The position numbers and the translations under genes are program-made. This document shows positions 32,601 through 39,150 of a DNA stretch of 45,122 bases, piece by piece (the first letter of the stretch is position 1; each line of letters opens with the position of its first letter). This DNA is from Nocardia arizonensis. Its GTDB lineage: Bacteria; Actinomycetota; Actinomycetes; Mycobacteriales; Mycobacteriaceae. Under the pieces are notes generated by a model, which was not told where the DNA came from, did no database searches, and saw nothing but the letters and a program-made list of their open reading frames with translations. The DNA lies in NCBI RefSeq assembly GCF_001310275.1, contig NZ_LGYZ01000096.1, positions 1 to 45,122 on the forward strand. The letters are read 5' to 3'.

Positions 32601-32825
32601 CCAGTGCGCCCAGCCGACGGTACGGAACTTGTTCATCCTGGTGTGGGCCAGGAATTCGACGAGCATCTGCTTCAGGCGCGGGAAGAACGGGCGCCAGCGA
32701 TCGGGCGCCGACTGGCCGACCATGATGGTGCGCGCGATGTTACGGACGCCACCGAAGAACGACGCCCAACACAAGAGGCTGAGCGCCGCCCCAATCGTGC
32801 CCAGCGTCAACGTCAGGGCATTCAT
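29601..32825 (-). CDS. Membrane iron-sulfur (heterodisulfide reductase-like) oxidoreductase, Rv0338c type
   Basis: A 1074-residue protein from ATG 32825 with AAAGG upstream. The N-terminal 260 residues hold about five membrane segments like a NarI/HdrE-type cytochrome b subunit. Two 4Fe-4S ferredoxin motifs follow: CTECGRCQSQCP (about 297-308) and CTTCGACVEQCP (about 396-407). Next come paired CCG domains of the HdrB/GlpC type (GCAGAYEDRAKK, CAHCFNALNNEYP, CYLGRHN, RSMCCGAGGARM). The last 300 residues are a low-complexity Ala/Pro/Lys tail with eight copies of a GLxMKxGxKxPG-like motif. It matches M. tuberculosis Rv0338c, an essential putative reductase of about 880 residues by memory, so the tail is enlarged here. 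It is thought to move electrons between the quinone pool and an unknown partner. Confidence 0.9.
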   Translation of the reverse strand: MNALTLTLGTIGAALSLLCWASFFGGVRNIARTIMVGQSAPDRWRPFFPRLKQMLVEFLAHTRMNKFRTVGWAHWLVMIGFLGGFILFFEAYGQTFDPQFHWPIFGNWAIYHLWDEILGIGTVVGILTLIVIRQLNHPRVPERLSRFSGSRFGPAYVIESIVLLEGLGMILVKAGKIATYHHSDATTDFFTMQVAKSLPESAVLISVFAFVKLMSGSLFLLLVGRNLTWGVAWHRFAAFPNIYFKREDNGGVALGTAKPMMSNGKALDMENVDPDTDTLGAGKFEDFSWKGILDFTTCTECGRCQSQCPAWNTGKPLSPKLLIMSLRDHGYAKAPYLLAGGRKDMGGDEIGLVDAEGNPDEKKLARVSEAARAEADRPLVGGEDVNGIIDPEVLWSCTTCGACVEQCPVDIEHVDHIIDMRRYQVLIESEFPSELAGLFKNLENKGNPWGQNAKDRLNWINEMDFEIPVFGREAETFDGYEYLFWVGCAGAYEDRAKKTTKAVAELLATAGVKFMVLGQEETCTGDSARRAGNEFLFQQLAAQNIEVLNSVFDGVEQSKKKIVVTCAHCFNALNNEYPQVGGNYEVVHHTQLLNRLVRQKKLIPVASVSQNVTYHDPCYLGRHNKVYNAPRELMAASGSKLVEMPRHGERSMCCGAGGARMWMEEQLGKRINIDRVDEGLSTLSGSNGASAEAPGKIATGCPFCRVMLTDGVTARQEKGEGEGVEVIDVAQLMLEAIERVEPAKLSENLVVVQEPKAEPEPEPEPEPVAAKAETPEPAKAAPAGGGLAMKGGGKAPGGGLGMKGAAKAPGAKAEPAEETAPAAAPAKGLGMKGAAKAPGGGLGMKGAAKAPGAKAQAAESAPAEAAESPAAPVKGLGMKGGAKAPGAKPAAASAARTEAAPAAEAPATEATEAEVKPTVAAKGLAMKSGFKRPGAKVADAKAPAPPADSAPAEPAATAQSAPAAEAESTVAAPASAPAEVKPTVAAKGLAMKSGFKRPGAKAPGAKVPTAAESAQADAAPAESAPAQATVEAQPAAESNGSNGTDNGAQPIAPPTAKPGGLGFKSGAKAPGRRS
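29822..30089. repeat. 73 bp direct repeat inside the reductase tail
   Basis: Positions 29822-29894 and 30017-30089 are identical except for one base (C at 29880, T at 30075), with an offset of 195 bp. Both encode the KGLAMKSGFKRPGAK motif block of the C-terminal tail. The near identity points to a recent duplication or gene-internal recombination. Confidence 0.85.
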
Positions 32826-32909
32826 GTCGCGACCTTTCTTTCAGGCAACACGAGCGTTCGAAGTCGGCGGAGCCGCCGACTCGGTTGGCTCGTATCGTAA
32901 CCGCCAGTA

Positions 32910-32927
32910 AGTTACCCACCGGTAACT
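32910..32927. promoter_or_regulatory. AGTTACC-N4-GGTAACT palindrome upstream of the reductase
   Basis: AGTTACC (32910-32916) and GGTAACT (32921-32927) form a perfect 7 bp inverted repeat with a CACC spacer, about 85 bp before the reductase start. Another half site GGTAACT lies near 33046. The shape suits a TetR-like dimeric repressor; the regulator is unknown. Confidence 0.5.
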
Positions 32928-33286
32928 AACGACCCCCATCGTACGATCGGGATTTCCCCGCTATCCCCGTACGCTGGGACTTGACCCGGAATTTACCTGT
33001 GATGAATGTCACATCACCGGCTGAGAATGGCCCGACTCCCGAAGCGGTAACTATCCAGGACAAGGCCCGATGGAGCGGCTTTTATTAGGGCACACTTACT
33101 TTGGCTGGTCCAAGCGGGATCTCGCATTGTGGGCCGCATTCGACTACGCTCACGACGTTCTGTTTGCTGTGCTCGCTTTCACACTGCTCGGGGAGAATCC
33201 GGATAGGGCCGACCACCTCTCGGATCGAATGAGTTCTCGCGTGTGAGGACGGGACGCGACAACCCTGATGATGGATTGGAATCTGA
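32928..33286. other. Intergenic region with divergent promoters
   Basis: There is no supported gene in this 359 bp stretch. It must carry the promoter of the secreted protein gene at 33287 and the upstream part of the reductase promoter. A TTAGGGCACACTTAC segment near 33087 only weakly recalls an iron box and is not called. Confidence 0.45.
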
Positions 33287-34000
33287 ATGAACCTCCGCAG
33301 GACCACCGCGGCGGCCGCTCTGGTCATCGGATCGATGACCGTTGCCATGGGGACCTCACACGCCCAGCCCGCGCCGGCGCCCACCGCCGATCAGCCCATC
33401 AACTACTCGGTCAAGCTGGTGGACAAGACCGTAGTCGCGACCGTCCGTGGGGGGACGTTCGCGCTCACTCAGAAGGACGGCGCGACGCCCGCTGACCCGA
33501 AGGTCAGCGTCGTCGACATCAAGGACGGCAAGGGCAACACGGTCGTCACCCTGCCCATGGAATTCGACGCCGCGGGCACCCAGATCCCGGTGAAGTCGGA
33601 GCTCAAGAAGGACAACACCGTCCTCGAGATCACGCCGGACAAGCCCGCAGATCTGAAACTCGACTCGCCGGTCGCGATCAAGCCGATCGCCTCCGCCGCC
33701 GAGAATCAGCGCGCGCAGAACGACTTCTCGTCCAAGTTCGGTATCGGCACCGCCATCGGCGGCTTCGTCGGCACCGCCATCGGCGCGGTCATCGGCTGTG
33801 TCGTCACCCTGCCCGCGGGTTGCATCCCCGGTCTGGTGACCGGCGCGGGCGTCGGCGGCATCCTCGGCACCATCGCTGTCGGCGGGCCGACCCTGGTCGC
33901 CGCGGGCATCGAGCTCATCAATGTCATGCAGGCCCCGGAGAACACCACGCAGTGGGCCGACAAGAAGGTCGAGGCTCCGAAGCCGGACGCCCCGAAGTAG
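33287..34000 (+). CDS. Secreted beta-rich protein with glycine-rich tail (DUF8020-like), paralogue
   Basis: A 237-residue protein from ATG 33287. Residues 1-27 are a signal peptide (TTAAAALVIGSMTVAMGTSHA). A strand-rich domain follows (YSVKLVDKTVVATVRGGTFA, then VVTLPMEFDAAG). After that comes a glycine-zipper-like hydrophobic region (GIGTAIGGFVGTAIGAVIGC, then GAGVGGILGTIAVGGPT) with two cysteines, and a charged tail. It shares layout with the protein at 9067-9720: signal, strand domain with GGxF, then glycine-rich segment. Probable envelope location; function unknown. A perfect terminator hairpin follows. Confidence 0.75.
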   Translation: MNLRRTTAAAALVIGSMTVAMGTSHAQPAPAPTADQPINYSVKLVDKTVVATVRGGTFALTQKDGATPADPKVSVVDIKDGKGNTVVTLPMEFDAAGTQIPVKSELKKDNTVLEITPDKPADLKLDSPVAIKPIASAAENQRAQNDFSSKFGIGTAIGGFVGTAIGAVIGCVVTLPAGCIPGLVTGAGVGGILGTIAVGGPTLVAAGIELINVMQAPENTTQWADKKVEAPKPDAPK

Positions 34001-34014
34001 AGATTCCGACATCA

Positions 34015-34052
34015 CCGATCGGCCCGTTCTCGCGTGGGAACGGGCCGATCGG
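34015..34052. terminator. Bidirectional terminator
   Basis: A perfect 15 bp inverted repeat, CCGATCGGCCCGTTC (34015-34029) and its complement (34038-34052), with an 8-base loop. It sits between the convergent stops of the secreted protein (34000) and the NRDE protein (34057) and can serve both. Confidence 0.8.
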
Positions 34053-34056
34053 CGTC

Positions 34057-34914
34057 TCAGGCCACAGGCAGCCTGCCGTGGGAGCTCACCTCGCCGAGCG
34101 ACGCGCCCAGCGGGCCGAAGGAGCGTTCCACGATGTCGAAGACGCCGTCGGCGCGCACAAGCAGCACCGTGCTGGCCCGCGTCCCGTGCACGGGGTGGGC
34201 GATGAAGCCCGCCGACAGCGCCCGTTCCATCTCACGCGGAACCCCGGTGTCGGGCAACAGGTCCTCGGGAGCTCGGGTGGGATCGGAGAGCACGTCGAAA
34301 TAGCGCTCGACCTCATCCGGTTCCGACTCAACCACCTTGCGCAGCGCCGCCATGCCGGACCCGACCTTCGGCCAGATCCGCGCGGGCGCCTCGAGTTCGG
34401 TATCGGGTCCCGGCGCCGCCGAGGTGACGAACGGTGCATTGGACAGACCGTGGAAACCCGGCGGCAGCTGCCGCGCTCCGGCATTCGCGCGGTTGGAATG
34501 CCACCAGAGCGTCCGTAGGTCGGAGACGACCAAGTTGTATCCGTTGTAGTCGTCCGGGGCCGCAGCGACGCCCTGGACGTATTTCTCGGGGTCGCCCGGC
34601 CCCGGCGCCGCGCCGCGCAGGAAATCCATCAGCAGCGCCCCGCGCGACCTCGCGTCGGCCCGATCCTCGCGCGGGTTGCGCACATTGGTGACGGTGGCGA
34701 ACCGGCCCTCGTCCTCGCGCAGGCCCAACCAGGTGCCCGGCGGATCGCCCTCGGCCCGGTCGCGCGCCCCGATATCACGTCCGGCCAGCAGTCCGGGCGC
34801 CTCCGGCCAGCGCCGCATGGACTCGGTCGGCCGGGTGTAGTACTCGTCCCGGTTGGCCGCGACTATCAATCGGTAGTCCGGGTGCGCACGCCAGCCGATC
34901 AACACCAAACACAT
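34057..34914 (-). CDS. NRDE (TANGO2) family protein
   Basis: A 285-residue cytoplasmic protein starting at ATG 34914 with MCLVLIGWRAHPDYRLIVAA followed by NRDE, the motif that names the family. Other family marks are PGLLAGRDIGA, GTWLGLREDEGRFATVTNVR and SRGALLMDFLRG. Cys2 after the initiator could become an N-terminal nucleophile in the Ntn-hydrolase-like fold. The TANGO2 family has been linked to haem or lipid handling in other organisms; a bacterial role is not settled. It stands as a single gene. Confidence 0.9.
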   Translation of the reverse strand: MCLVLIGWRAHPDYRLIVAANRDEYYTRPTESMRRWPEAPGLLAGRDIGARDRAEGDPPGTWLGLREDEGRFATVTNVRNPREDRADARSRGALLMDFLRGAAPGPGDPEKYVQGVAAAPDDYNGYNLVVSDLRTLWWHSNRANAGARQLPPGFHGLSNAPFVTSAAPGPDTELEAPARIWPKVGSGMAALRKVVESEPDEVERYFDVLSDPTRAPEDLLPDTGVPREMERALSAGFIAHPVHGTRASTVLLVRADGVFDIVERSFGPLGASLGEVSSHGRLPVA

Positions 34915-35008
34915 GCAGTCCAGAATGCCCGAGAATCGCCGGACCCGGCACGGGGGCGCACACCGTTCAGGCCGCGTATCGGCGGTGGAAACCTGCCGTC
35001 GAACAGCG

Positions 35009-35040
35009 AAAAGGCCGACAGCGACGGCTGTCGGCCTTTT
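35009..35040 (-). terminator. Rho-independent terminator of the first serine protease
   Basis: AAAAGGCCGACAGC (35009-35022) and GCTGTCGGCCTTTT (35027-35040) form a perfect 14 bp stem with a GACG loop. It lies 12 bp beyond the minus-strand stop at 35053. The A/T ends give a T run on either strand, so it is a textbook intrinsic terminator. Confidence 0.9.
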
Positions 35041-35052
35041 CGGTGCTTCGAC

Positions 35053-36381
35053 TCACTCGGTGCGGACCCGCAGTCCCGGGTTGTCCGAGAGCACGACGCT
35101 GACCGGTTGCGCGAACAGCAGCGGCACATCGCCGGTGAGCGCGCCGATCAGGTTGGGGATCTCGCAGATCGGATAGTCGGCGACCGAGGAGGCGCTGGCG
35201 ATGCCGAGGGCGAGACGGCCGGTCACCAGCGGGCCGCCGCTGTCACCGGGCAGGGCGCAGATGCCGGCCGAGAAGCTCTGGGTGAGTTCCCGGTCGCCGA
35301 CCTGCACGGTCTGGTCGACGGCGTTGACGATGCCGCAGCTGAACCCGGTGCGCGAACCCGACTTGCAGACCGGCGCGCCGACGACCGGGGTCGCCACGCC
35401 CTCGATGCGGATCGGGGCCGCGCCGGGCACCCGCACGCCGTTGTTGGCGAAACGGTCCTTGGCCTCGTCGTTGATGCGCACGATCGAGTAGTCCTGCGCG
35501 CCGAGCACCGACTTCTGGAAGGAACCGAGCGGGGCGCCCGCCTTCTCGCCCGCCAGCAGCTCGCGTACCGCGGTCGCGCGGTCGGTGCCCGCCGAGGGGA
35601 TGTCGGGGTTGCAGTGGCCTGCGGTGATGTTGACCACGTTGCCCGCACGGTCGGTGCCGTTGAATCCGAAGGAGCAGCGCAGCGAACCGCGGCCGGCGGC
35701 GGAGACGAAGCCGTCGCCGCCGGAGAGCGAGCCGTTGTAGATCTCGCCCGCGATCTCGCTCGCCTGCGGCAGTTGCTCGCCCGCGACCGGCGGCGCGGTC
35801 ACGATGACCCGGGACGGGTCGATGAAGCTCGGCAGCGGCAGCCCGGCCTGCTCGACCCGCACCGCGATGCTGTTGTTGACGGTGTCGACCACGACGCCGC
35901 GCACCAGCTTGGCCACGGCCTCGGGCTGGCTGTCGAGCCAGCGCTCGAAGGCGGTCTTCTCACCGCGCAGCGTGGCCTCGCTCTTGGCGACATTGCGCAC
36001 CTCGAAGCCCGCCGACTGCGCCGCGCCGCGCGCCTCGTCCGCACCGGGACCCTGGGCCAGCGCGAGAACCGCCTTACCGGAGTCGTCGAGCCAGGAACCG
36101 GCGAACACCTGCGGATACTGCCGCTGGGCGTTGGTGGCGAAGGCGGCGATCTGCTGGGCGAGATCGGCGCGGCGCAGATACTCCTCGGGGGAGATCTTCA
36201 GATCGCGGGTGATCGCGGTGACGAGCTCGGCGGGCAGATCGGTGGTCTGCGTCGGTTCGGCGTTCGCTACTGCCGCGGTCGGCCCGAACAACAGGATCGC
36301 CGCCGACGCGGCGATCACCGATTTCTTGACCCGCGTCTGTCGCGCAGCGGACCGGAACTGACCTTTACGTGGCAGGAGCAT
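35053..36381 (-). CDS. Secreted alpha-lytic-like serine protease (S1 family), copy 1
   Basis: A 442-residue preproprotease when started at ATG 36381; GTG 36414 is an alternative. A basic N-region leads to a signal peptide (VIAASAAILLFGPTAAVANA). A pro-region of about 170 residues (LPAELVTAITRDLKISPEEY) precedes the protease domain. The triad is H256 (NITAGHCN), D297 (GAQDYSIV) and S381 (ALPGDSGGPL), with paired cysteines near 236/257 and 339/349. Sequence and pro-region resemble streptogrisin and alpha-lytic proteases, where the pro-region is a folding chaperone. The protein is exported and probably self-activated. It lies 110 bp downstream of a tandem paralogue and is followed by a strong terminator. 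Confidence 0.88.
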   Translation of the reverse strand: MLLPRKGQFRSAARQTRVKKSVIAASAAILLFGPTAAVANAEPTQTTDLPAELVTAITRDLKISPEEYLRRADLAQQIAAFATNAQRQYPQVFAGSWLDDSGKAVLALAQGPGADEARGAAQSAGFEVRNVAKSEATLRGEKTAFERWLDSQPEAVAKLVRGVVVDTVNNSIAVRVEQAGLPLPSFIDPSRVIVTAPPVAGEQLPQASEIAGEIYNGSLSGGDGFVSAAGRGSLRCSFGFNGTDRAGNVVNITAGHCNPDIPSAGTDRATAVRELLAGEKAGAPLGSFQKSVLGAQDYSIVRINDEAKDRFANNGVRVPGAAPIRIEGVATPVVGAPVCKSGSRTGFSCGIVNAVDQTVQVGDRELTQSFSAGICALPGDSGGPLVTGRLALGIASASSVADYPICEIPNLIGALTGDVPLLFAQPVSVVLSDNPGLRVRTE

Positions 36382-36491
36382 GCGGAAACTATATGGGTTC
36401 GGGATCGGTATCACTACTCATCCGTCGATGCCGGGGCCCCGAACCCGCAGTCGGGCGCGCCGGGGCGGGGACTGGTGCAATGTGTCATGGA

Positions 36492-37850
36492 TCACTGTTG
36501 GTTCTGCTTGGTGCGCACGGTGATTCCGCTGCCGATCCCGCCCGCGGCGCCCGCGTCGATATCGGCGAGGATGGCGCGAATCGGGATGCCGAGGGTCGCC
36601 GTGCCGCCGTAGGCGGCCAGCGCCATATTCGCCTCGTTGCAACTCGGGGCGTCGGCGGCATTGGAGCCGCTGGTGATGCCGAGCGCGAGGGTGCCCGAAA
36701 CGATGGCGCCGCCGCTGTCGCCGCCGAGCGTGCAGGCGGAACTGGCGAAGCCGCGCACCGTCTTGCTCTCGCCATCGGCGGTATAGAGCTGGGTCTCGAC
36801 CCGGTCGGCCACCACGAACCCGCACGTGAAGGTCGAGGACTGACCTGACTTGCAGACCGGGGCGCCGGTCACCGGATCGGCGATGCCGGTGATGGTCAGC
36901 GTGGTGCCGTTGGCGCCGCGTACCGACGGCTGGTCCATGCCTGCGCGCACGGCGCGATCGTTGAGCGCGATCACCGAGTAGTCAAGGCCCGACCGTCCGC
37001 CGATCTGCGCGGTGACGAAGGTGCCGAGTTCCGGGCTGTTCACGATGTCGCGGACATTCGGCAGGTAGACCGAGGCCGCCTGATCCGATTTCGCCACGTT
37101 CGGATCGCAGTGGCCCGCACTGATATTCAGGGCGTTGCCGTTCGCGTCGACGCTGTTGAAACCGAACGAGCACACGTCGACCCCGCGCAGCGAGGTGTCG
37201 TGCAGCGAGACGGGCGCGCTGATGTAGGTGTCGCCGCCCATCGGCCTGCGCTCGATCGGGCCGCCGTTGCCCGGCGACAGGACGACCTTCACGTTGGCGA
37301 TCAGGGTCGGCAGGTTCAGCACGTGCCCGGCCGGTGTGTTGGCGATACTCAGCACCAGCTGGCTGTTGAGCATGTCGATCGCGACCGAGTTGATGGCCTC
37401 GGACAGGTCGCGCGGCAGAGTCGCGATCCACTGGTTCACCTGGGTCAGCGAATGTTCCAGGCTGTCCGCCGAAACCGGGGCGATATGGGTCTGGTACCCG
37501 TCGGCGCCCGCTATGCGCGCCGCGTCGGCCGAGGTGACCGCGACGGTCGGCTTGCCGTCCGCGGCGATCCACGCGCCCGCGAAGGAATCCGGTCGCTGCG
37601 AACGGAATTCGCGCGCGTACTCCCCGAGCTGCTGAGCCCGCGCGGCGCGGTCGAGGTATTCCGCAGGCGTCATCTTCAGATCCCGCGAGATCGCCTGCAC
37701 CAATTCGGCGGGCAGCGCGTCGGCGGCCAGCTGTTCGGGCGTCTGCGCGGACGCCGCGCCGGAACCGAGCAAAGGGGCGAGGAGAACGGTCGCCGCGAAT
37801 CCGATGGAGGCCGCCTTGACCGCGGCGCTGCGCGCCACCAACTTGCGCAT
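36492..37850 (-). CDS. Secreted alpha-lytic-like serine protease (S1 family), copy 2
   Basis: A 452-residue paralogue of the next gene, starting at ATG 37850 behind AAGGGA. It has a signal peptide (IGFAATVLLAPLLGSGAASA), a pro-region (LPAELVQAISRDLKMTPAEY) and a protease domain with H247 (NISAGHCD), D290 (GLDYSVIA) and S379 (LGGDSGGAI). The two pro-regions share the LPAELVxAIxRDLKxxPxEY block, so the genes arose by tandem duplication. Here the active-site segment is LGGDSGGAI rather than LPGDSGGPL, which may alter specificity. Probably cotranscribed with copy 1. Confidence 0.88.
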   Translation of the reverse strand: MRKLVARSAAVKAASIGFAATVLLAPLLGSGAASAQTPEQLAADALPAELVQAISRDLKMTPAEYLDRAARAQQLGEYAREFRSQRPDSFAGAWIAADGKPTVAVTSADAARIAGADGYQTHIAPVSADSLEHSLTQVNQWIATLPRDLSEAINSVAIDMLNSQLVLSIANTPAGHVLNLPTLIANVKVVLSPGNGGPIERRPMGGDTYISAPVSLHDTSLRGVDVCSFGFNSVDANGNALNISAGHCDPNVAKSDQAASVYLPNVRDIVNSPELGTFVTAQIGGRSGLDYSVIALNDRAVRAGMDQPSVRGANGTTLTITGIADPVTGAPVCKSGQSSTFTCGFVVADRVETQLYTADGESKTVRGFASSACTLGGDSGGAIVSGTLALGITSGSNAADAPSCNEANMALAAYGGTATLGIPIRAILADIDAGAAGGIGSGITVRTKQNQQ

Positions 37851-37959
37851 GAAGTCCCTTCGTCGGCACGAGATGCCGGCTACACGGCGCCGGATCGGCT
37901 CCGACTTGACCGGTCAGCGCATCACTCTAGGGCAAAAACCGTACGAGGTCGCTATCAAA

Positions 37960-39108
37960 TCAACGGAGGGGCGGGATCTCCGCTGTGAACGTGGGTGGCG
38001 TCCAACCGGAGTCGGTCGGCATCCAGGCCGGTGGGGTGGGGAACCACGGGCGTGTCGTGGACGGGCGACGGGTCGTCGTGGACGGCGGCGGGGTCGTGGT
38101 CGTCGGCGGCGGCGGGGTCGTCGTCGGTTCCGGTGTCGTCGGCGGTGGCGGTTCCGGTGTCGTCGTCTCGGGTTCCGCGTCGACCGTCCGGGTCACCACG
38201 ATGGACGGTTCCGCGGTGGTCGACGGCACGACCGGCGGCGGTGGCGGCGGCAGCAGCGGCGTGGACTGCTCGGAGCGGGCGTCGCGCGCGGGCGGTGGCG
38301 CGGTGGCGTCGTCGCCGCGGAACAGGAGTGCGACGCCGAAGCCGCCCAGTGCCAGGCCGAACAGAATGGCCGCCGCGATGAGCAGGGGAATACGGCGGGG
38401 AGCCGCCGTATCCGTGGCGGCCTGCGCCTGCGGCGGGGTGGTGACAGCGGGAGGTTCGGTCACCGCGTCGGTCACCGCCGGGGTGGCCGCGGGCATGGCC
38501 TGGGAGTACGCCTGCGGGCGCTCCGAGGGGGTCGGCACCGCCGGGATCACATCGGTTTTCACCGTGGCGTTCTCGGGCTTGCCCGGATCGGGCGGGGTCG
38601 CGCCCGCCGGGGTCGCGAGCACCGCGGCCAGTGCGGCGCGGGCGGCGTCGTAGGCGAAGGATTTACCCGGCTGCGCGGTATCGAGCGCGGGCAGATCGGC
38701 TTCGCTGACCAGCACCACCGAACGCAGGCCGAGATAGTCCAGCGCCTCGCGCAGCGCTTGCACCTGCGCGGCGGGCCAGTCGCCCGGATGGGTCGCGTAG
38801 AACTCGGCGGGGCCGTTGAGGAATTCGGTGGTCTGGTTGATCAGGCAGAACACCGCCGTCGCGTACAGGTCCTCGGCGCGGTATGCCTCCCCGTCGTCCA
38901 CCGACAGTCCCGCCGGGTCGCCGACCGCGGAGACGAATCCGCTGATCGAGTGGGAATTCTCGGGTGGCGCACCGCCGAGAACGGTGTCCCCGTCGTCGGC
39001 CATGTGCAGCACCGACTCGCGGACCACGTACCGCAGGTCCCCCCCGTCGGTGACGATCGCCGCGGTGGATTCTTCCTCGGCGATCCGCAGGCCCACCCCA
39101 GTGGCCAT
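37960..39108 (-). CDS. Membrane protein with degenerate actin-like head and Pro/Thr-rich outer tail
   Basis: A 382-residue protein from ATG 39108; TTG 39114 is possible but less well spaced from GAGG. Residues 1 to about 160 resemble a worn Hsp70/actin-like N-terminal half (VGLRIAEEESTAAIVTDGG, ATAVFCLINQTTEFLNG and REALDYLGLRSVVLVSEADL), of the type I associate with DUF7159-like mycobacterial proteins. The nucleotide phosphate-2 and adenosine motifs are absent, so ATP binding is unlikely. A proline-rich linker leads to one membrane segment (IPLLIAAAILFGLALGGFGV) and a long Pro/Thr tail outside. It follows the LuxR-type regulator by 42 bp and likely belongs to its operon. Confidence 0.75.
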   Translation of the reverse strand: MATGVGLRIAEEESTAAIVTDGGDLRYVVRESVLHMADDGDTVLGGAPPENSHSISGFVSAVGDPAGLSVDDGEAYRAEDLYATAVFCLINQTTEFLNGPAEFYATHPGDWPAAQVQALREALDYLGLRSVVLVSEADLPALDTAQPGKSFAYDAARAALAAVLATPAGATPPDPGKPENATVKTDVIPAVPTPSERPQAYSQAMPAATPAVTDAVTEPPAVTTPPQAQAATDTAAPRRIPLLIAAAILFGLALGGFGVALLFRGDDATAPPPARDARSEQSTPLLPPPPPPVVPSTTAEPSIVVTRTVDAEPETTTPEPPPPTTPEPTTTPPPPTTTTPPPSTTTRRPSTTRPWFPTPPAWMPTDSGWTPPTFTAEIPPLR

Positions 39109-39150
39109 TCCCAATTCCTCGATTCGACGGCATCGGCATCGCGCCGGACG

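Noticed and set aside
29484..32900. Plus-strand open frame of 1138 codons opposite the reductase
   Set aside because: It is the reverse complement shadow of the iron-sulfur reductase gene; the product is Arg/Gly/Leu-rich without recognisable motifs.
33080..33110. Possible IdeR iron box TTAGGGCACACTTAC
   Set aside because: Only the first five bases fit the TTAGGTTAGGCTAACCTAA consensus; there is no symmetric second half.
37985..38653. 222-codon Val/Gly-rich plus-strand frame
   Set aside because: It mirrors the Pro/Thr-rich tail of the minus-strand membrane protein, and the repetitive composition comes from that complement.
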